This document shows positions 11,701 through 21,584 of a stretch of 64,000 nucleotides of DNA, piece by piece (position 1 is the stretch's first letter; each line of letters starts with the position of its first letter). The position numbers and the translations under genes were made by a program. The DNA lies in NCBI RefSeq assembly GCF_001704415.2, contig NC_030831.1, forward strand, positions 46,918,134-46,982,133, read 5' to 3'. Under the pieces are notes generated by a model. The model was not told the DNA's origin and ran no database searches. It was given only the letters and a program-made list of their open reading frames with translations. This DNA is from Capra hircus. Lineage: Eukaryota; Chordata; Mammalia; Artiodactyla; Bovidae.

Positions 11701-12964
11701 TTGAGTTGGCCAAAAATTTCCTTCAATTTTAAAGTAAAAATAAAAGACATATTTTTCATTTTCACCAGGAACTTTATTGAACAATGTACTCACCATTTTC
11801 TTCCACTACCTTCTGGCATTTTCCAGACAACTTCATAATTCCATAGTCCCAAAACTTTCTCTTTTTGAGCAAAGAACTCTTCTAGGCACTTTTTACAGTT
11901 CTAGGGAATTGAATTTTTTTCCATTAAGAGAATTTTGTAAAGACCAAAATAAATGGAAATCCAAAGGTACAATGTCAGGTGAATACATTGGATGAATCAG
12001 AACTTCCCAGCCAAGCTCTAGTAGTTTTTGCCTGGTCATGAGAGAAATATGTGGTCTTTTGTTATCTTGATGGAAGATTATGTGTTTTCTGTTGACTGAT
12101 GCTGGACACTTTTTGTTGAGAGCTGCTTTCAGTTGGTCTAATTGGGAGCAGTACTTGTTGGAGTTAATTGTTAGGTTTTTGACAAGGAGCTCTTAATAAA
12201 GGACTTCCTTCCGATCCCACCATATACACAACAGCACCTTCTTTGGTTGAAGACTGACCTTTGGTATGGTAGAGGGTGGTTCATTTCGCTTGCCCCATGA
12301 TCTCTTCCGTTCTGCATTATTGTACAGTATCCGCTTTTCATTGCCCGTCACAGTTTGTTTTTTTAAATGGACAGTTTTCATTACATTTAAGTAGAGAATC
12401 ACATGCAGAAATATGGGCAAGAAGGTTTTTTTTTCCACTTGACTTATGTGGAACCCAGTCATCAAAGTGATTAACATAACCAAGCTGGTGCAAATTATTT
12501 TCATTGCTTGATTTGGATATTTTGAGTATATCCGCTGTCTCCTGTATGATATAACATTGATAGTTCACAGTTAATGTCTTGATTTGCTCTCTATCAAGTT
12601 CAACTGGTCTACTTGACTGTGGAGCATTGTCTAGCAAAAAACTCCACAAAGCACCTTTGACATGTTTTTTCACCTTCTCCAAACACTTCAAAAATCTTTT
12701 TTTATTTATTTCAGTTGAGTTTTTACCTTTCTCAAAATAATAAAGCATAACATGCTAAAAATGTTGCTTTTTTCATACATCTTCAATATTAAAATAGCTA
12801 CACAAAAATTCACCAATTTTGATGCTTTTTTTAAAAAATTGCGCACTGATATGACTGCTGTTAAAATAGTCTGACAAAATTGTTTCCAATGAAGTTAAAG
12901 ATGACTGAGTGCTATTTAGATCCAGTTTACAGAAAAAAAAAGAATGAACTTTTGGCCAACCCAG
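11701..12964 (-). mobile_element. Mariner (Tc1/mariner) element, nearly full length
   Basis: 1264 bp bounded by inverted repeats TTGAGTTGGCCAAAA (left) and TTTTGGCCAACCCAG (right), with TA on both sides (11699-11700 and 12965-12966). The minus strand carries a broken transposase: the N-terminal part lies in an open frame at 12338-12748 (LDNAPQSSRPVELDREQIKT, ADILKISKSS, LHQLGYVNHFDDWVPHK) and the catalytic part starts in a second frame (RILYNNAERKRSWGKRNEP, LLCIWWD) at 12193-12504, followed by more fragments to about 11780. The codon for the first catalytic Asp of the D,D34D triad reads AAT (Asn) at 12340-12342. The element is therefore inactive. Confidence 0.93.
12193..12748 (-). pseudogene. 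Mariner transposase remnant
   Basis: Two overlapping minus-strand open frames in different phases give the DNA-binding helix-turn-helix region, the linker and the start of the catalytic domain of a mariner transposase. The frame change lies near 12340-12350. The remainder toward 11780 (for example the region encoding the C-terminal WQKVVE-type end) is frameshifted. Confidence 0.88.
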
Positions 12965-13009
12965 TATTATGATATATTTGTTTAAAAATCAATTCATATT
13001 AAAAAAAAA

Positions 13010-13330
13010 GATTTTTTTTTTAAAGAGCAAATTTGGTTTCACAGCAAAATTGAGTGGAAAGTTCAGAGAATTTGCGTATATCTCCCACTTCACATGTCCA
13101 CAACTCCCGCATCATCAATACCTTGCATCAGATGAATCTACATTGACGCATCTTTATCACTCAGAGTACATAGTTTGCATTGCATTAAAAGTCACTTTGG
13201 TGCACACCCTATCGGTTTTGACAGCGTGGCTACCTTGATAGTGTCATGTAGAATAGTTCACTGCTCTGAAAGCCTCTGTGTTCTGTCTCCCCGTCTCTCC
13301 CCACTGATCTTCTTATTGTCTTCATAGTTT
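13010..13330 (-). repeat. Old L1 3' region, antisense
   Basis: '…caaaattgagtggaaagttcagag…cttcacatgtccacaactccc…tagtgtcatgtagaatag' pattern of the L1 3' UTR. It resumes at about 14140 after intervening insertions. Confidence 0.65.
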
Positions 13331-13424
13331 TGCTTTTTTTCCAGAATGTCACATAGGTGAAATCATACAGTATGAAACTGTTGATATAAATAATCAATAA
13401 ACAACCTATAACAGGAATGTTGTG

Positions 13425-13620
13425 AAGTGTTAGTTGCTCAGTCGTGTCCAACTCTTTGCGACCCCATGGACTGTAGATTGCTGTAGGCAAGAATGCATGT
13501 AGGTAAGAATGCTGGAGTGGATTGCCATTTCCTTCTCTAGGGGATCTTCCCAACTCAGGGATCGAATCCTGGTCTCCTGCATTGCAGGCAGATTTTCTAC
13601 TGTCTGAGCCACCTGGCCAA
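13425..13620 (-). repeat. Bov-tA SINE with internal rearrangement
   Basis: Left part GTTAGTTGCTCAGTCGTGTC and right part GTCTGAGCCACCTGGCC are typical. The middle is a short AGGCAAGAATGC / AGGTAAGAATGC duplication in place of the usual 'caccaggctcc…' segment. Confidence 0.88.
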
Positions 13621-14139
13621 TCCCATAATAAGAGTAGAGAATGTTTATTTGAGCCAAGCCAGGGACTATAGCCTGGGAGACACAGATTCAAGAAGCATTT
13701 GAATTATATTCTGCAGGATCAAAATGGGGCAGGCTTTTAAAGGCAAAAACTGGAAGGTTACAGCTTTATCAAGAATTATAACTGGAGCTGGCAAGAAGTA
13801 ACTGTGCTTGTGGAGGAAGGATTGGTTGGGGTCCACATGGTTGCAGCTGCTAGCAGATACTGGTGTGAGGATAGCTAGTGGTGGTGTTGAGTCTTATACT
13901 GTTCAGAAACTCAAGTTCTTAGTAATGTAGAACCTGTCTGAAACCACATTCACAATGGCCACCAGGCTCCATTTTGGATGCTTGAACCACAGTTACTCCA
14001 TTCTGATTTTTAAAAGCATTCTTTTCTTTAATGGTTAAAGCAGATGTACAATTTATATTTGATAGGCTACAGACTGGCTATTCTAGACTAAGTCAAATCA
14101 CGTGTTAGTCAGAGTGACTTCTCTGTAACTCAGTATTTG
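13621..14139. other. Unassigned, possibly an inserted repeat
   Basis: Lies between two blocks of old L1, so it is probably an insertion. The CCACCAGGCTCCATTTTGGA region at about 13961 recalls LTR-type sequence, but I cannot assign it. Confidence 0.35.
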
Positions 14140-14830
14140 AAAGTTTCTTCCATTGTTACCTTTTCAGATTGGCTTCTTTCACTTGGTAATATGCATGTTT
14201 CCTTCATGCCTTTTAATGGCTTGGTATTTTTTTTTAAGTACTGATAATCCATTGTGTAGATGTACTGCACTTTATTGATTCACACACTGAAAGGGTATTT
14301 TAATTGTTTCTGGCAATGAATAAAGCTGCATCAGCAGCTTCAGAGTGAAAGTTTGTGTGTAGATGTGTTTTTAACTCTTTGGAGTAAATTCCAAGGAGCA
14401 TGACAGCTGGATCATATGGTAAGTGTATGTTTAGTTTTGTAAGAAACCACCAAACTGTCTTCCAAAGTGGCTGTACCATTCTGCATTCCCACCATCGGTG
14501 AATGAGAGTTCCCATGGCTCTACATCTTCCTCAGTATTAGTGGTGTTAGTGTTTTGGATTTTCACCATTCTCATAGGTGTGCAGTGCTATCTTGTTTTGA
14601 TTTGCCACTCCTTGATGACATATGTTGTTGAGCATCTTTTCATATATTTGTTTAGACCATCTGTATATTTTCTTTTGTGAGGTGTTTGTTCATTTTTTTT
14701 TTTTTGCCCATTTTCAATTGTATTTTTTGTTTTCTTATTGTTGAATTTTAGGAGCTCTTTGTATATTTTGAATAATAGTTCTTTATCAAATGTGTCATTT
14801 GTAAATATTTTCTCCCAGTTTAAATCACTA
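14140..14830 (-). repeat. Old L1, ORF2 C-terminus and 3' part, antisense
   Basis: The minus-strand frame at 14300-14515 encodes HRWWECRMVQPLWKTVWWFL and LPYDPAVMLLGIY, the conserved C-terminal end of L1 ORF2. Stops and frameshifts elsewhere. Confidence 0.88.
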
Positions 14831-15259
14831 CTTTTTGTGTTAAATATTTTATTACTTCAAGGATTATAATTTTCCTTTAATCTCCTTTTCTCTTAGACTT
14901 CTGGGGACTTTTGCTTTATTTATTTTACCCTGAATTCAAAGAAAAAAGTTTAACTAAAAAAATAACAATAAAATGTGTATAAACTGGGTGATAAAATGCA
15001 AATTTATATTTTTAGAAAGCAATAATTATCTTTGAATGGCAGAAAACAAATTTTGGTTAAAAAGGTAGTACTTACTATGATTCCTTCACAAGGTCTTTGA
15101 AACACAAGTTGCTTCATTTTCTGTATTTTCTGGCAATCTGAATAAAAACTTGTCACCTTAAGCAACAAAATTTTATTTGAATCATTTTGGGTGAATATCT
15201 TTATAAAATAGTGTTTTACCTGCCTACATAAACAGCAAATATTGAGCATAACTGACTTT
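14831..15259. other. Unassigned sequence
   Basis: A/T-rich; no gene or confident repeat recognised. Confidence 0.5.
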
Positions 15260-15274
15260 GAATCATAAGAGAAT

Positions 15275-15546
15275 GCTGCTGCTGCTAAGTCACTTCAGTT
15301 GTGTCCGACTCTGTGCAACCCCATAGATGGCAGCCCACCAAACTCCCCTGTCCCTGGGGTTCTCCAGGTAAGAACACTGGAGTGGGTTGCCATTTCCTTC
15401 TCCAATGCATGAAAGTGAAAAGTGAAAGGGAAGTCGCTTAGTCGTGTCTGACTCTTCACGACCCCGTGGACTGCAGCCCATCAGGCTCCTCCGTCCATGG
15501 GATCTTCCAGGCAAGAGTACTGGAGTGGGGTGCCATTGCCTTCTCC
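15275..15546 (-). repeat. BOV-A2 SINE with target-site duplication
   Basis: Dimeric unit with the (GCT)n start, two related halves joined at CCAATGCATGAAAGTG, ending at TTGCCTTCTCC. It is flanked by GAATCATAAGAGAAT at 15260-15274 and 15547-15561, a perfect 15-bp duplication, so the insertion is young. Confidence 0.96.
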
Positions 15547-15881
15547 GAATCATAAGAGAATAGTGTATTCAAAAAACAAGAACAAGATGTTTTGGAAAAG
15601 GAACATCAGAGCATAAGAACAAGCTCTTGAAAATTAAAAATGTTATTGTCTAAATAAATTCTGTAGAATAGTTTGAAAACAAGGCAAAGGAAATTGCCCA
15701 GAGAATAGAAAAGAAAAAAGAGACCAAACAATGGGACACTATAGGGGAAAAAAAAAGTCATGTAAGACATGCATACAGGTATTTAAAAATCAAATAGTGC
15801 TACATTTTATCCCTTTTTAAGTTTCTTTTTCATTGTGATAAAATACACATTACATAAATTTTACCGTTTTTGACGGTTTTT

Positions 15882-16185
15882 TAAAAGGTTTATTTGTTTA
15901 TTTTTGGTGATACTGGGTCCTCATTGCTGCATGTGGGCTTTCTTCAGTTGCAGCAAGTGGGAGCTACTCTTGAGGTGTGTGGGCTTCTCACTGCAGTGGC
16001 CTCCCCTGTGCAGACCACAGGTTTCCGTAGTTGCAGGTCGTGGGCTCTGGAGCATAGGCTCAATAGTCAAGGTGCGAAGGCTTAGAAGTCCCATGGCATG
16101 TGGGATCTTCTCAGACCAGGGGTCGAGCCCATGTCCCCTGCTTTGGCAGGCGGATTCTTAACCACCAAACCACCGGGAAAGCACA
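15882..16185 (-). repeat. CHR-type SINE
   Basis: From TTTATTTGTTTATTTTTGGT to CCACCGGGAAAGC. The preceding 60 bp ('cattgtgataaaatacacatta') is a scrap of an old L1 3' region. Confidence 0.85.
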
Positions 16186-16703
16186 GGCACGTGGAGATGT
16201 GGTTGAGAATTTGCATGGCTAAAAGTGTCTTTGTTCTATTTAAAAATGTGATCCTTTGAAAAGGCATAACCTTCTTACTCCTGATCCTTTGAAGGTAAAG
16301 GATCTTTGCTTCCCAGGAAACTTAGAATCTTTTTAACTCTGGTGTTCTGAAATTACACAACTTTGTTTATGTCAGCCTTTTTCCATTCGCTGTGCTTGCC
16401 GTTGTCAAACCAGACATTCTCATGCTTCCATTCTAAAATAAAATGTCTTTTATTATTTCTTTGATAAATTATTCCTCTATGCTTTCTCTAGTTTATTTTT
16501 AAGAACCTGTATTAACGGGGCATAACCTGGATTGATTTTTTAAGATTTTTTTCCCCTATAGTGTCCCATTTTTTGGTCTTTAAAAAAAAAATATTTTCTG
16601 AGCAGTTTTCTTGGCCTTGTCTTTAAACCATTCTACAGAATTTATTTAGACAATAATGTTTTTAACTTCCAAGAGCTTGTTCTTATTCTCTGTCCCTTTT
16701 TCA
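16186..16703. other. Unassigned sequence
   Basis: No gene or confident repeat recognised; several T-rich runs. Confidence 0.5.
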
Positions 16704-17385
16704 AAAGAGTTGGCTTAAGACTAAATATTAAAAAAACTAAGTTCATGGCATCTGGCCACATTACTGCATGGCAGATAGAAGGGGAAAAGGTGGAAGTAGT
16801 GAGAGATTTCCTCTTCTTGGGTTCCAAAATCACTGGGGACGGTGACTGCAGCCATGAAATCAGAAGACGATTGCTTCTTATCAGGAAAGAGATGACAAAC
16901 CTAGATGGTGTGTTAAAAAGCAGAGACATTACTCTGCCAACAAAGATCCGGATAGTCAAGGCTATGGTCTTTCCCAGTGGTCACATATGGTCGTGAGAAC
17001 TGGACCATAAAGATGGCAGACTGCCAAAGAATTGATGCCTTCGAACTATGGTGCTGGAGAAGACTCCTGAAAGTCCCTTGGACAGCAAGGGGATCAAACC
17101 AGGCAATCTTAAGGGAGATCAACCCTAAATATTCACTGGAAGGACTGATGCTGATGCTGAAGCTCCAGTATTTTGGTCATCTGATGTGAACATTGGGAAA
17201 GTACCTGATGCTGAGAAAGACTGAGGGCAGAGGAAGAGAGTGTCAGTGGATGAGATGGTTGGACGCATAACCAATGGAATAAACATGAACTTGGGCAAAC
17301 TCTGGGAGATGGTGAGGCCTGGAGTGCTGCAGTCCATGGGGTCCCAAAGAGTCAGACACGGTTGGGCAACTGAACAACAACAATG
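16704..17385 (+). repeat. BovB (RTE) 3' part
   Basis: Encodes the end of the BovB ORF in fragments (HITAWQIEGEKVEVVRDFLF, LGSKITGDGDCSHEIRRRLL, then FELWCWRRLLKVPWTARGSN) and the 3' terminal 'gcaactgaacaacaacaa'. Stops separate the pieces (for example the TGA at 16994-16996). Confidence 0.92.
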
Positions 17386-17745
17386 CATGTTTCAATTTTA
17401 TTACATTAATTTTTAGAAAGTTTGGATGAATGCCTGGAAAGTTTCTATGTGTCATTATCGTGTTTGTGCCTAGATTTTATGATATAATTTGGGCCACTCG
17501 TGCCTTTCTTGCTTTTATCCAGTTCTTACCTGTGTTCTCTTTAGATAAAGGTAAGCATTTTCAAATAAGGGAAGTATTAGTGAAAGTAAATGTTTTATGA
17601 ATACATTTTAAGGGAATGTGAGATACCAGATAATGTAATTAATACTGCTAATGCACATTAATACTATGAATAAAAGTACAGCTTCATTCAGTTTGAATAA
17701 GGGTATTGTTTTTGGGATATGTCCCTTTTATGGCCCCTGCTACTC
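17386..17745. other. Unassigned sequence
   Basis: Unremarkable A/T-rich spacer that forms the pre-insertion locus of the SNORA70-RPL10 retrocopy together with the sequence after 18339. Confidence 0.5.
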
Positions 17746-17759
17746 AAGAGGATATTCTA
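17746..17759. repeat. Target-site duplication, left copy
   Basis: AAGAGGATATTCTA occurs here and again at 18326-18339, flanking the SNORA70-RPL10 retrocopy. The length of 14 bp and the adjacent A-run are typical of L1-mediated insertion. Confidence 0.93.
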
Positions 17760-18325
17760 TTTGCAGCCAGTTAAGCCGACTGTGCTCTTTTCCCCATGGG
17801 GGCCCAGTGTGCAATGGCTGCAAATAGCAGGCTCCTTGGTAGTGTATGCAACCTGTTGCCTGTACAGGTTGCCCTAAGGGACCTTGGAGACAACTCTTCC
17901 TAGTGGGTATTCATGACTGGCCTGCTGTTTCCCAATCTAGACTCCAGACAGGTATGCGAGGTGCCTTTGGAAAGCCCCAGGGCACAGTGGCCAGGGTCCA
18001 CATTGGCCAGGTCATAATGTCCATCCGCACCAAGCTGCAGAACAAGGAACATGTGATTGAAGCCCTCCGACGGGCCAAGTTCAAGTTCCCTGGCCGCCAG
18101 AAGATCTACATCTCTAAGAAGTGGGGATTTACCAAATTCAACGCGGATGAATTTGAGAACATGGTGGCAGAAAAGCGACTCATCCCTGATGGCTGTGGGG
18201 TCAAATACATCCCTAATCGTGGTCCCCTGGCAAATGGCGGGTCCTGCACTCATGAGCATCAGCGCTGTCCCCTCCTTAATCATGCTCACCAATAAATGCT
18301 ATTTCCTGTCAAAAAAAAAAAAAAA
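17760..18325 (+). pseudogene. RPL10: SNORA70-RPL10 chimeric retrocopy
   Basis: A single insertion holds, in order: a SNORA70-like H/ACA snoRNA (17762-17895), a short intron remainder ending in a splice-acceptor-like CTAG (17937-17940), RPL10 coding sequence (from 17941; LQTGMRGAFGKPQGTVARVH onward), a one-base deletion near 18231 that shifts the last codons (GPLDKW region), the original stop as TGA at 18253-18255, an AATAAA signal at 18291, and an A-run ending near 18325. Direct repeats of AAGAGGATATTCTA at 17746-17759 and 18326-18339 are the target-site duplication. The parent RNA was therefore unspliced at this one intron, spliced downstream, and polyadenylated. It lies upstream of KATNAL2 exon w1 and is not a functional ribosomal protein gene. 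Confidence 0.93.
17762..17895 (+). ncRNA. SNORA70: SNORA70-like H/ACA snoRNA copy inside the retrocopy
   Basis: 134 bases match the H/ACA snoRNA that resides in an RPL10 intron. A candidate H box ATAGCA (ANANNA) is at 17824-17829, and the ACA box at 17890-17892 lies exactly three bases before the inferred 3' end. Two hairpin-sized segments flank the H box. SNORA70 guides pseudouridylation of rRNA. Whether this copy is expressed is unknown: it has no host intron of its own unless KATNAL2 or another transcript initiates upstream of it. Confidence 0.87.
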
Positions 18326-18339
18326 AAGAGGATATTCTA
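18326..18339. repeat. Target-site duplication, right copy
   Basis: Perfect match to 17746-17759, directly after the poly(A) tract of the retrocopy. The first two A bases cannot be separated from the tail. Confidence 0.93.
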
Positions 18340-18404
18340 AATGCCCGGAGTGGTGGTGGGGGGGTTCTCCTGAGCGGTTTGTTTGAACTTATCTCCACAA
18401 TTAA

Positions 18405-18456
18405 AAAAAAAATTTATATATTTTTAATTGAAGGAGAATTGATTTACAATAGTGTG
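18405..18456 (-). repeat. L1 3' terminal scrap
   Basis: TTTTTAATTGAAGGAGAATT and GATTTACAATAGTG are the reverse complement of the ruminant L1 3' end. Confidence 0.75.
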
Positions 18457-18458
18457 TT

Positions 18459-18596
18459 GTTGCTGCTGCTGCTGCTGCTAAATTGCTTCAGTCGTGTCCA
18501 ACTCTGTGTGACCCCATAGACGGCAGCCCAGCAGGCTCCCCTGTCCCTGGGATTCTCCAGGCAAGAACACTGGAGTGAGTTGCCATTTCCTTCTCA
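18459..18596 (-). repeat. BOV-A2-type SINE, half unit
   Basis: (GCT)n followed by AAATTGCTTCAGTCGTGTCC to GTTGCCATTTCCTTCTC; only one half of the dimer. Confidence 0.9.
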
Positions 18597-18649
18597 CATC
18601 ATCTCCATGTTTGTGCAGGGTCTGGGTGGGATCCTTGGTGAATTTAGGG

Positions 18650-18835
18650 GCTTCCCTGGTGGCTTAGTGGTAAAGAATCTGCTTGCCAATTCAGGAGATG
18701 CAGGTTTGATCCCTCAGTCTCAAATATCCCCTGAAGAAGGAAGTAGCAACCCACTCCAGTATTTTTGCCTGGGAAATCTCATGGACAGAGGAGCCCGGCA
18801 AACTACAGTCCATAAGACTGCAAAAGAGTTTATCT
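18650..18835 (+). repeat. Bov-tA SINE
   Basis: GGGCTTCCCTGGTGGCTTAG to GACTGCAAAAGAGTTT. It lies about 350 bp upstream of KATNAL2 exon w1. Confidence 0.9.
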
Positions 18836-19183
18836 TTTAACATCACTTTCCTTCACCTGGTCCAAATAAATGTGTATATATTTGTTCCTTTAGTGATAAG
18901 CAATAAAATGCCAATTAGTTTGGCAGTAAGAAGTGAACTAGTCAAGTGCAATCCCAATTGAGATCATTGTACCTTCAGTTTACAATTGAGAAGGCAGCTC
19001 TGAGAAGAAAATTAACAATGGAAAAACAACTTTATATATCCTTAGAGACCCCAAACTACCTTGCAGGCTTTAAGTTATGCTTCTTGCTTTTGACAGGTTA
19101 CAATTACCTTCAAGGGTTTACTGCTATACAAGGAGTGTTATATTTCATTGTCATCCCATCTGCATTTTCTTTTTTGTTCACAG

Positions 19184-19254
19184 TGCGAGATGAGGACAGA
19201 AGCACGACGAAAAAATCTTCTGATTTTGATTTTGCATTACTTAACACAAGAAGG
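19184..19254 (+). CDS. KATNAL2: KATNAL2 exon w1: start of LisH motif
   Basis: Acceptor CAG at 19181-19183 and donor GT at 19255. The exon is 71 bp, begins in phase 0 and ends with two bases (GG) of a split Gly codon. It reads C-E-M-R-T-E-A-R-R-K-N-L-L-I-L-I, then HYLTQEG: a basic lead-in and the first helix of a LisH dimerisation motif. The first residue is Cys where I recall Tyr in the human protein. An internal ATG (third codon) is a possible alternative start used by shorter isoforms. The reading frame given by the open stretch 18946-19332 is a different, non-coding frame. Confidence 0.93.
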
Positions 19255-19344
19255 GTATGTTACGTTACAGATATTTACAGAGATGATTCCTCTCTTTCTC
19301 TGACCTCTGCTTTTCCAGATACACACTTTTAAAAGCAATTAATA

Positions 19345-19735
19345 ACTTTTTTTTAGAGCAGTTTTCGATTTACTGAAAAATTGAGCAGAAATTTCTGGTA
19401 TATGGGCGAGAACTCCCATATATCAGCAATCCCCCGCCCTGCCTCGTGTCCCCTATTACAGCTTACATTGGTGTGTACATTTATTGCACTTGATGAGTCA
19501 ATATTGATATATTATTACTAAAGTCTGTAGTTTATGTCAGAGTTCACTTTTGTGTCATATAGTTCTACAAGTTTTGACAAAGGCGTGATGTCACGTATCC
19601 ACCCTTGTAGTATCGTACAGAACAGCTTCTCTGCTCTAAAAATCTCTTGTGCCCTACCTATCAATGTCCCAATCCCACCTCCAGCAACCTAGACACATTT
19701 TTATTTGTCTCATTTGTCTAGATATTTTTCACATT
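19345..19735 (-). repeat. Old L1 3' region, antisense
   Basis: Same pattern as 13010-13330 ('…tttactgaaaaattgagcag…', '…gtcatatagttctacaagttttgac…', '…catacagaa'-like). Diverged. Confidence 0.65.
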
Positions 19736-20008
19736 GTACATTTAAAAAAATTTTATTAACAAAGCTACCCAGTTCATGGGATACTTGCCCTTTCCCATTC
19801 AGGTTTGAAGATGGTGTAGGCCTTTTAATAAGACTTCTGAAGTCCCATTGCTGGCACACAAAGAAAACTTTCTTATTCCTCAGTTTTCCTTCTCTCAATA
19901 TAAAGGTTTTGCATTTACCTGGATGACTTGTACTCAACTCTCTTTCCTGAGGAAATTGGGAAGCATTTGAGTTTGGCCACCTACCCTATTTGAAAATGTG
20001 AGAGCATT

Positions 20009-20105
20009 GTAGAAGGAAATGGCAACCCACTGCAGTACTGCTGCCTGGAGAATTCCATGGACAGAGGAGCCTGGCGGGCTACAGTCCATGGGGTCACATG
20101 ACTGT
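20009..20105 (+). repeat. Bov-tA SINE, 5' truncated
   Basis: Begins inside the unit at AGAAGGAAATGGCAACCCAC and ends near GGGGTCACATGACTG. Confidence 0.9.
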
Positions 20106-20207
20106 GCAACTAGAAAAAAAATATGTGAGCACTTACAATGAAGACTGCTGGCATGCTGGGTGTTGGGAGAGGAAGAGAGACTACAGAGTATCTGAAGGCT
20201 CCTTTTT

Positions 20208-20342
20208 TACATTTATTTTTTATTTTATTTTGACTGGTGCACTGCATTGCATGTGGGATCTTAGTTCCCCAACAAGGGATCAAACCCTCGCCCCCTGCAT
20301 TGGAAACTCGGAGTCTTAACCACTGGTCCACCAGGGAAGGCC
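20208..20342 (-). repeat. CHR-type SINE, short
   Basis: Right edge GGTCCACCAGGGAAGGCC is the head, with GGGATCAAACCCTCGCCCCC inside. Confidence 0.85.
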
Positions 20343-20440
20343 CTGAAGGCTACTCTTTAGAGTTTCCTTTCCTTTTAATTTTCAGCCTGGAAGAAAATAT
20401 CCAGGTTTCAGGGTTAGGGCTGAAAACATTTGCATTAGAG

Positions 20441-20612
20441 CAGTGGTTCTCAACCTGGAGAACCACTGAGAGGATATTTGGCAGCGTCTGGAGTCCTTCT
20501 GAGTGGTGTACTGGCATCGAGTGGGAAGAGGCTGGGATGCTGCTGAACGCCTTTCAGATGCACAGGACAACCCCAAATGTCAATCACGCCCTGATGGAGA
20601 AACCTTTCCTTA
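20441..20612 (+). repeat. MER5A-like hAT remnant
   Basis: Starts with CAGTGGTTCTCAACCTGGAG, the hAT-Charlie terminal sequence, and contains GGCATCGAGTGGGAAGAGGC and CACAGGACAACCCCAAATGT. Confidence 0.85.
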
Positions 20613-20861
20613 GAGCATAAAGAACCAGCCGGCTGCTGGTATTTTCCCAAAAGACTGAATGAGCATCTCTTCCTCCGATAAATGTCGTAGCTGTCCGTGA
20701 AATAGGAGATCTACTGTAGCTTAGAGTCTGGTAACCCTCGTGTTGAGGTAGGAAGGCAAGCTGGAAGGTAGGAGGTGGCTGGGACGGAAGTGAGAGCTGA
20801 TGCTTGTTTCTCTGATCTGTGCCAGCAGCAGCTGTTTTAAATAAACAAATCTAGCGTCCTC

Positions 20862-21131
20862 CCATGGAGAAGGCAATGGCACCCCACTCCAGTACTCTTG
20901 CCTGGAAAATCCCATGGACGGAGGAGCCTGCAGTCCATGGGGTCGCTAAGAGTCAGACACGACTGAGTGACTTCACTTTCACTTTTCACTTTAATGCATT
21001 GGAGAAGGAAATGGCAACCCACTCCAGTGTTCTTGCCTGGAGAATCCCAGGGACGGGGAGCCTGGTGGGCTGCTGTCTATGGGGTCACACGGAGTCGGAC
21101 ACGACTGAAGTGCCTTAGCAGCAGCAGCACC
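20862..21131 (+). repeat. BOV-A2 SINE
   Basis: Two halves joined at CACTTTAATGCATTGGAGAA, ending in the (CAG)n run at 21118-21128. Confidence 0.94.
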
Positions 21132-21584
21132 CTACCAAGGGGAATGACCGACCGTTCTAGAAACCTTGAGGAATTTTTCTTTTAAGCTCTAAGGGAAGTA
21201 GTATTAGGGTCCCCCTTTTACATTTGAAGAAATTGAGGCTTAGGGGCATCTAGGAACTTACTGGAAGTCTCCTGGGTCTAAGTGGGGGCACTTTGCAGGC
21301 CTGTCTTGCCCCCAAAGTCTTCAGGGTCTGATTCCTCTGCTCTGGTGTGGAAGACTTGTTTTTGTTTGAGGATTACCTTAGGAAAATCAAAATGTATGTG
21401 TGGCCTATTTTTTGTTAAAAAAAAGATGGGTTTTTAAAGTCAGAAAATGAAATCTCTGCAACTTAGTGAAGCATTCTTTTCTTATTGAAAGATTTGACTT
21501 TTTATCGTGGAGGTTTTTTCTTTTTTTTTTGTCAAAATTTCAAAGGCATCCTTTTGGGTGATGGATTATAAAACAGCATTTTTG
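21132..21584. other. Unassigned intron sequence
   Basis: No gene or repeat recognised; MIR-like hints near 21210-21260 only. Confidence 0.45.

Noticed and set aside
14300..14515. Conserved-looking 71-residue minus-strand frame
   Set aside because: It is the C-terminal end of L1 ORF2 in an old element and not a host gene.
17900..18292. 130-residue open frame on the minus strand
   Set aside because: It is the shadow of the RPL10-derived sequence on the opposite strand and resembles no known protein.
1..19183. Search for KATNAL2 exon 1 (M-E-L-S start)
   Set aside because: No matching codons followed by a GT donor in the right phase were seen; the exon is probably upstream of the window.
18946..19332. 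128-residue open frame over KATNAL2 exon w1
   Set aside because: It reads the exon in the wrong frame; the frame that continues into exon w2 gives the LisH motif instead.
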